This document shows, piece after piece, positions 53,481-61,854 of a stretch of DNA of 64,000 nucleotides (the stretch's first letter is position 1; every line of letters begins with the position of its first letter). This stretch comes from Ligustrum vulgare (Eukaryota > Streptophyta > Magnoliopsida > Lamiales > Oleaceae): the NCBI GenBank assembly GCA_963555705.1, contig OY743180.1:33574129-33638128 (forward strand), read 5' to 3'. Under the pieces are notes generated by a model. It saw only the letters and a program-made list of their open reading frames with translations, was not told the origin of the DNA and did not search any database. The position numbers and the translations under genes were made by a program.

Positions 53481-55246
53481 TATTCTAAATATAAATATTT
53501 TTCAAATATATATAATCTAAACACTTCAATTTCTGACTAAAATGTCTTTAAATAAAATAAGCAACTCTTTTATAATTTGTGATTTCCGATACTTCCTTCA
53601 ATCAAAGGGGAAAAAAAATGAGGACTTCTTGAATTAATTTTTTTCATTCATATAACAATTTATTTTAAAGGGAACAATTCTTCTAAGAGGCCTTAAAGGG
53701 AGAATGTTTTTTAATAAATTACCCTCAAACCTTTTTCCGAGTATTTTACCATCGCATCTATTTAATAAATTCGTATTAACCGTTAGTTTTAATTAATATA
53801 CGTTTTTTAAAGTTTATTTATTTTTATTTTCTTATTCTAAATATAAATATTTTCAAATATATATAATCTAAACACTTCAATTTCTGACTAAAAAGTCTTT
53901 TAAATAAAATAAACAACTCTTTTATAAATTGTTATTTCTGATACTTCCTTCAATCAAAGGGAGAAAAAAAAATGAGGACTTCTTGAATTAATTTTTTTCA
54001 TTCATATAACTATTTATTTTAAAGGGAACAATCCTTCTAAGAGGCCTTAAAGGGAGAATGTTTTTTAATAAATTACCGTCAAACCTTTTTCCGAGTATTT
54101 TACCATCGCATCTATTTAATAAATTCGTATTAACCATTAGTTTTAATTAATATACGTTTTTTAAAGTTTATTTATTTTTATTTTCTTATTCTAAATATAA
54201 ATATTTTTCAAATATATATAATCTAAACACGTCAATTTCTGACTAAAAAGTCTTTAAATAAAATAAGCAACTCTTTTATAATTTGTGATTTCTGATACTT
54301 CCTTCAATCAAAGGGAAAAAAAATGAGGACTTCTTGAATTAATTTTTTTCATTCATATAACAATTTATTTTAAAGGGAACAATTCTTCTAAGAGGCCTTA
54401 AAGGGAGAATGTTTTTTAATAAATTACCCTCAAACCTTTTTCCGAGTATTTTACCATCGCATCTATTTAATAAATTCGTATTAACCGTTAGTTTTAATTA
54501 ATATACGTTTTTTAAAGTTTATTTCTTTTTATTTTCTTATTCTAAATATAAATATTTTTCAAATATATATAATCTAAACACGTCAATTTCTGACTAAAAA
54601 GTCTTTAAATAAAATAAGCAACTCTTTTATAATTTGTGATTTCTGATACTTCCTTCAATCAAAGGGAGAAAAAAAAATGAGGACTTCTTGAATTAATTTT
54701 TTTCATTCATCTAATAATATTTTTTTTAAATGAAAAAATTCTTCTAAGGTGCCTTAAAGGGAGAATTTTTTTTAATATATTACCCTCAAACCTTTTTCCG
54801 AGTATTTTACCATCGCATCTATTTAATAAATTCGTATTAACCGTTAGTTTTAATTAATATACGTTTTTTAAAGTTTATTTCTTTTTATTTTCTTATTCTA
54901 AATATAAATATTTTTCAAATATATATAATCTAAACACTTCAATTTCTGACTAAAAAGTCTTTAAATAAAATAAGCAACTCTTTTATAATTTGTGATTTCC
55001 GATACTTCCTTCAATCAAAGGGAAAAAAAAAATGAGGACTTCTTGAATTAATTTTTTTCATTCATATAACAATTTATTTTAAAGGGAACAATTCTTCTAA
55101 GAGGCCTTAAAGGGAGAATGTTTTTTAATAAATTACCCTCAAACCTTTTTCCGAGTATTTTACCATCGCATGTATTTAATAAATTCGTATTAACCGTTAG
55201 TTTTAATTAATATACGTTTTTTAAAGTTTATTTATTTTTATTTTCT
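53481..55246. repeat. Core monomers between chimeric monomer and long-range duplicate
   Basis: Five monomers: CACTTC with AAAATGTCTTT and class 1 centre; the CCGTC/CCATT-marked monomer at 53833 (with CATATAACTATTTA near 54004); CACGTC class 1 with CAATTCTTC; CACGTC class 2; and CACTTC with TTTCCGATACTT, class 1 and GCATGTATTT. The same order is found around 48170-49590, displaced, so this is a rearranged copy of that stretch. Confidence 0.75.
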
Positions 55247-56622
55247 TATTCTAAATATAAATATTTTTCAAATATATATAATCTAAACACTTCAATTTCT
55301 GACTAAAAAGTCTTTTAAATAAAATAAACAACTCTTTTATAAATTGTTATTTGTGATACTTCCTTCAATCAAGGGGAGAAAAAAAATGAGGACTTCTTGA
55401 ATTAATTTTTTTCATTCATATAACAATTTATTTTAAAGGGAACAATTCTTCTAAGAGGCCTTAAAGGGAGAATGTTTTTTAATAAATTACCCTCAAACCT
55501 TTTTCCTAGTATTTTACCATCGCATCTATTTAATAAATTCGTATTAACCGTAAGTTTTAATTAATATTCGTTTTTTAAAGTTTATTTCTTTTTATTTTCT
55601 TATTCTAAATATAAATATTTTTCAAATATATATAATCTAAACAGTTCAATTTCTGACTAAAAAGTCTTTAAATAAAATAAGCAACTCTTTTATAATTTGT
55701 GATTTCTGATACTTCCTTCAATCAAAGGGAAAAAAAATGAGGACTTCTTGAATTAATTTTTTTCATTCATATAACAATTTATTTTAAAGGGAACAATTCT
55801 TCTAAGAGGCCTTAAAGGGAGAATGTTTTTTAATAAATTACCCTCAAACCTTTTTCCGAGTATTTTACCATCGCATGTATTTAATAAATTCGTATTAACC
55901 GTTAGTTTTAATTAATATACGTTTTTTAAAGTTTATTTCTTTTTATTTTCTTATTCTAAATATAAATATTTTTCAAATATATATAATCTAAACACGTCAA
56001 TTTCTGACTAAAAAGTCTTTAAATAAAATAAGCAACTCTTTTATAATTTGTGATTTCTGATACTTCCTTCAATCAAAGGGAGAAAAAAAAATGAGGACTT
56101 CTTGAATTAATTTTTTTCATTCATATAACAATTTATTTTAAAGGGAACAATTCTTCTAAGAGGCCTTAAAGGGAGAATGTTTTTTAATAAATTACCCTCA
56201 AACCTTTTTCCGAGTATTTTACCATCGCATCTATTTAATAAATTCGTATTAACCGTAAGTTTTAGTTAATATTCGTTTTTTAAAGTTTATTTATTTTTAT
56301 TTTCTTATTCTAAATATAAATATTTTTCAAATATATATAATCTAAACACTTCAATTTCTGACTAAAAAGTCTTTTAAATAAAATAAACAACTCTTTTATA
56401 GATTGTTATTTCTGATACTTCTTTCAATCAAAGGGAGAAAAAAAAATGAGGACTTCTTGAATTAATTTTTTTCATTCATATAACAATTTTTTTTTTTAAA
56501 AATGAAACAATTCTTCTAAGAGGCCTTAAACGGAGAATTTTTTTTAACATATTACCCTCAAACCTTTTTCTGAATATTTTACCATCGCATCTTTTTAAAA
56601 GATTGGTATTAACCGTTAGTTT
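55247..56622. repeat. Long-range duplicate, right copy (partner 44975-46350)
   Basis: Right-hand copy of the 1.38-kb segment, 10272 bp from the left copy, ending in the flank-type monomer with CTTTTATAGATTG (56393), AAACGGAGAATT and CATCTTTTTAAAAGATTGG. After about 56625 the copies part: here ATATACATTTTTTAA, in the left copy ATATTCGTTTTTTAA. This copy runs directly into the diverged flank, which suggests it is the original and the left copy was transposed into the core. Confidence 0.8.
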
Positions 56623-56665
56623 TAATTAATATACATTTTTTAATATTTATTTCTTTTTATTCTCT

Positions 56666-57011
56666 TATTCTAAATAAAAATATTTTTCAAATATATATAA
56701 TCTAAACTCTTCAATTTCTCACTAAAAAATCTTTTAAATAAAATAAACAACTCTGTTATAATTTGTGATTTCAGATACTTTCTTCAATCAAAGGGAGAAA
56801 AAAAAAGGAGGACTTCTTGTATTAATTTTTCTCATTCGTATCACAATTTTTTTTTTTTTTAAATGAAACAATTCTTCTAAGAGGCCTTAAAGGGAGAATG
56901 TTTTTTAATATATTACCCTCAAACCTTTTTCTTTTTAATAAATTCGTATTAACCGTTAGTTTTAATTAATATACATTTTTCAATATTTATTTATTTTTAT
57001 TTTCATTTTCT
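56666..57011. repeat. First 21-bp-deletion monomer, with a 6-bp local duplication
   Basis: 346 bp. Full-length monomers read CCTTTTTCCGAGTATT through ACCATCGCATCTTTTTAAT; here the text jumps from CCTTTTT to CTTTTTAATAAATTCG (about 56923-56945), removing 21 bp between two T-runs. Near 56998-57011 an extra ATTTTC gives TATTTTCATTTTCTTATTC. The deletion is shared by the monomers starting at 57366, 57708, 58400, 58740, 60158, 60496, 60830, 61519, 61855, 63271 and 63609, that is 12 of the 21 complete flank monomers, and by none in the core. Confidence 0.88.
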
Positions 57012-58739
57012 TATTCTAAATAAAAGTATTTTTCTAATATATATAATCTAAACTCTTCAATTTCTCGTTGAAAAATCTTTTAAATAAAATAAACAACTCT
57101 GTTATAATTTGTGATTTCTGATACTTTCTTCAATCAAAGGGAGAAAAAAAAATGAGGACTTCTTGAATTAATTTTTTTAATTCGTATAACAATTTTTTTT
57201 AAATGAAACAATTCTTCTAAGAGGCCTTAAAGGGAGAATGTTTTTTAAAATATTACCCTCAAACCTTTTTCCGCGTATTTTACCATCGCATCTTTTTAAT
57301 AAATTCGTATTAACCGTTAGTTTTAATTAATATACGTTTTTAATGTTTATTTCTTTTTATTTTCTTGTTCTAAATATAAATATTTTTCAATATATATATA
57401 ATCAAAAACTCTTCAATTTCTCACTAAAAAATCTTTTAAATAAAATAAACAACACTGCTATAATTTGTGATTTCTGATACTTTCTTCAATCAAAGGGAGA
57501 AAAAAAAAGGAGGACTTCTTGTATTAATTTTTTTCATTCATATAACTATTTTTTTTTTTTTTAAATGAAACAATTCTTCTAAGAGGCCTTAAAGGGAGAA
57601 TGTTTTTTAAAATATTGCCCTCAAACCTTTTTCTTTTCAATAAATTCGTATTAACAGTTAGTTTTAATTAATATACATTTTTCAATATTTATTTATTTTT
57701 ATTTTCTTATTCTAAATAAAAGTATTTTTCAAATATATATAATCTAAACTCTTCAATTTTTCGTTGAAAAATCTTTTAAATAAAATAAACAACTCTGTTA
57801 TAATTTGTGATTTCTGATACTTTCTTCAATCAAAGGGAGAAAAAAAAATGAGGACTTCTTGAATTAATTTATTTCATTCATATGACAATTTTTTTTTTTT
57901 AAATGAAACGATTCTTCTAAGAGCCCTTAAAGGGAGAATGTTTTTTAACATATTACCCTCAAACCTTTTTCTTTTCAATAAATTCGTATTAACCGTTAGT
58001 TTTAATTAATATACGTTTTTTAATATTTATTTCTTTTTATTTTCTTATTCTAAATAAAAATATTTTTGAAATATATATAATCTAAACTCTTCAATTTCTC
58101 ACTGAAAAATCTTTGAAATAAAATAAACAACTCTGTTATAATTTGTGATTTCTGATACTTTCTTCAATCAAAGGGAGAAAAAAAATGAGGACTTCTTGAA
58201 TTAATTTTTTTCATTCTTATAACAATTTTTTTTTAAATGAAACAATTCTTCGAAGAGGGCTTAAAAGGGAGAATGTTTTTTAATATATTACCCTCAAACC
58301 TTTTCCCGAGTATTTTACCATCGCATCTTTTTAATAAATTCGTATAACCGTTAGTTTTAATTAATATACGTTTTTAAAGTTTATTTCTTTTTATTTTCTT
58401 GTTCTAAATATAAATATTTTTCAAATATATATAATCAAAAACTCTTCAATTTCTCACTAAAAAATCTTTGAAATAAAATAAACAACACTGTTATAATTTG
58501 TGATTTCTGATACTTTCTTCAATCAAAGGGAGAAAAAAAATGAGGACTTCTTGAATTAATTTATTTCATTCATATGACAATTTTTTTTTTTTTTAAATGA
58601 AACGATTCTTCTAAGAGGCCTTAAAGGGAGAATATTTTTTAATATATTACCCTCAAACCTTTTTCTTTTTAATAAATTCGTATTAACCGTTAGTTTTAAT
58701 TAATATACGTTTTTTAGTATTTATTTATTTTTATTTTCG

Positions 58740-61700
58740 TATTCTAAATAAAAGTATTTTTCATATATATATAATATAGACTCTTCAACTTCTCCCTAAA
58801 AAATCTTTTAAATAAAATAAAAAACACTGTTATAATTTGTGATTTCTGATACTTTCTTCAATCAAAGGGAGAAAAAAAAAGGAGGACTTCTTGTATTAAT
58901 TTTTCTCATTCGTATCACAATTTTTTTTTTTTTTTAAATGAAACAATTCTTCTAAGAGGCCTTAAAGGGAGAATGTTTTTTAATATATTACCCTCATACC
59001 TTTTTCTTTTTAATAAATTCGTATTAACCGTTAGTTTTAATTAATATACGTTTTTTAATATTCATTTCTTTTTATTTTCTTATTCTAAATAAAAATATTT
59101 TTCAAATATATATAATCTAGACTCTTCAATTTCTCACTAAAAAATCTTTTAAATAAAATAAACAACTCTTTTATAATTTTTGATTTCAGATACTTTCTTT
59201 AATCAAAGGGAGAAAAAAAAAATGAGGACTTCTTGAATTAATTTTTTTCATTCATATAACAATTTTTTTTTTTTAAATGAAACAATTCTTCTAAGAGGCA
59301 TTAAATGGAGAATGTTTTTTAATATATTACCCTCAAACCTTTTTCCGAGTACTTTACCATCGCATCTTCTTAATAGATTGGTATTAACCGTTAGTTTTAA
59401 TTAATATACGTTTTTCAATATTTATTTATTTTTATTTTCTTATTCTAAATAAAAGTATTTTTCAAATATATATAATCTAAACTCTTCAATTTCTCGTTGA
59501 AAAATCATTTAAATAAAATAAACAACTCTGTTATAATTTGTGATTTCTGATACTTTCTTCAATCAAAGGGAGGAAAAAAAATGAGGACTTCTTGTATTAA
59601 TTTTTTTCATTATATAACAATTTTTTTTTTTTAAATGAAACAATTCTTCTAAGATCCCTTAAAGGGAGAATTTTTTTTAATATATTACCCTCAAACCTTT
59701 TTCTGAGTATTTTACCATCGCATCTTTTTAATAAATTCGTATTAACCGTTAGTTTTAATTAACATACGTTTTTAAAGTTTATTTCTTTTTATTTTCTTGT
59801 TCTAAATATAAATATTTTTCGAATATATATAATAAAAAACTCTTCAATTTCTCACTAAAAAATCTTTTAAATAAAATAAACAACTCTTTTATAATTTGTG
59901 ATTTCCGATACTTTCTTTAATCAAAGGGAGAAAAAAAAAATGAGGACTTCTTGAATTAATTTTTTTCATTCATATAACAATTTTTTCTTTTAAATGAAAA
60001 AATTCTTCTAAGAGGCCTTAAGCGGAGAATGTTTTTTAATATATTACCCTCAAACCTTTTTCTGAGTATTTTACCATCGCATCTTTTTAAAAGATTGGTA
60101 TTAACCGTTAGTTTTAATTAATATACATTTTTTAATATTTATTTCTTTTTATTTTCTTATTCAAAATAAAAATACTTTTCAAATATATATAATCTAAACT
60201 CTTCAATTTCTCACTAAAAAATCTTTTAAATAAAATAAACAACTCTGTTATAATTTTTGATTTCTGAAACATCCTTCAATCAGTGGGAGGAAAAAAAATG
60301 AGGACTTCTTGAATTAATTTTTATCATTCCTCTAACAATTTTTTTTTTTTAAATGAAAAAATTCTTCTAAGAGGCCTTAAAGGGAGAATGTTTTTTAATA
60401 TATTACCCTCAAACCTTTTTCTTTTTAATAAATTCGTATTAACCGTTAGTTTTAATTAATATACATTTTTCAATATTTATTTATTTTTATTTTCTTATTC
60501 TAAATCAAAGTATTTTTCAAATATATATAATCTAAACTCTTCAATTTCTCGTTGAAAAATCTTTTAAATAAAATAAAAAACTCTGCTATAATTTGTGATT
60601 TCTGATACTTTCTTCAATCAAAGGGAGAAAAAAAATGAGGACTTCTTGTATTAATTTTTTTAATTATATAACAATTTTTTTTTTAAATGAAACAATTCTT
60701 CTAAGAGCCCTTAAAGGGAGAATGTTTTTTAACATATTACCCTCAAACCTTTTTCTTTTTAATAAATTCGTATTAACCGTTAGTTTTAATTAATATACGT
60801 TTTTTAATATTCATTTCTTTTTATTTTCTTATTCTAAATAAAAATATTTTTCAAATATATATAATCTAGACTCTTCAATTTCTCACTAAAAAATCTTTTA
60901 AATAAAACAAACAACTCTTTTATAATTTGTGATTTCTGATACTTTCTTCAATCAAAGGGAGAAAATAAAATGAGGACTTCTTGTATTAATTTTTTTCATT
61001 ATATAAATTTTTTTTTTTAAATCAAACAATTCTTCTAAGAGACCTTAAAGGGAGAATGTTTTTTAATATATTACCCTCAAACCTTTTTATTTTTAATAAA
61101 TTCGTATTAACCGTTAGTTTTAATTAATATGCATTTTTCAATATTTATTTATTTTTATTTTCTTATTCTAAATAAAAGTATTTTTCAAATATATATAATC
61201 TAAACTCTTCAATTTCTCGTTGAAAAATCTTTTAAATAAAATAAACAACTCTGTTATAATTTGTGATTTATGATACTTTCTTCAATCAAAGGAAGAAAAA
61301 AAATGAGGACTTCTTGAATTATTTTTTTTCATTCGTATAACAATTTTTTTTTAAATGAAACAATTCTTCTAAGAGGCCTTAAAGGGAGAATGTTTTTTAA
61401 TATAGTACCCTCAAACCTTTTTCCGAGTATTTTACCATCGCATATTTTTAATAAATTCTTATTAACCGTTAGTTTTAATTAATATACATTTTTTAATATT
61501 TTTTTCTTTTTATTTTCTTATTCAAAATAAAAATACTTTTCAAATATATATAATCTAAACTCTTCAATTTCTCACTAAAAAATCTTTTAAATAAAATAAA
61601 CAACTCTGTTATAATTTGTGATTTCTGAAACATCCTTCAATCAGTGGGAGGAAAAAAAATGAGGACTTCTTGAATTAATTTATTTCATTCATATGACAAT

Positions 61701-61854
61701 TTTTTTTTTAAATGAAACGATTCTTCTAAGAGGCCTTAAAGGGAGAATATTTTTTAATATATTACCCTCAAACCTTTTTCTTTTTAATAAATTCGTATTA
61801 ACCGTTAGTTTTAATTAATATACGTTTTTTAGTATTTATTTATTTTTATTTTCG
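58740..61854. repeat. 9-monomer higher-order repeat in the flank, copy 1 (3115 bp)
   Basis: Nine monomers whose starts recur at +3113 to +3115 (58740/61855, 59081/62196, 59441/62555, 59798/62911, 60158/63271, 60496/63609, 60830/63944). Private variants recur with them: CCGAGTACTTTACC (59345 and 62459), TTCGAATATAT (C at 59820 and 62933), CAGTGGGAGG (60281 and 63394), AATATAGACTC, AAGATCCCTTAAAGGG and CATCTTCTTAATAGATTGG. By eye the copies are almost identical apart from T-run lengths, although monomers within one copy are well diverged. Confidence 0.92.

Noticed and set aside
57060..57078. CENP-B-box-like TTCTCGTTGAAAAATC in flank monomers
   Set aside because: The mammalian box needs TTCG, an A at the right distance and CGGG. 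Here TTCG is interrupted and CGGG is absent, and core monomers have no comparable motif.
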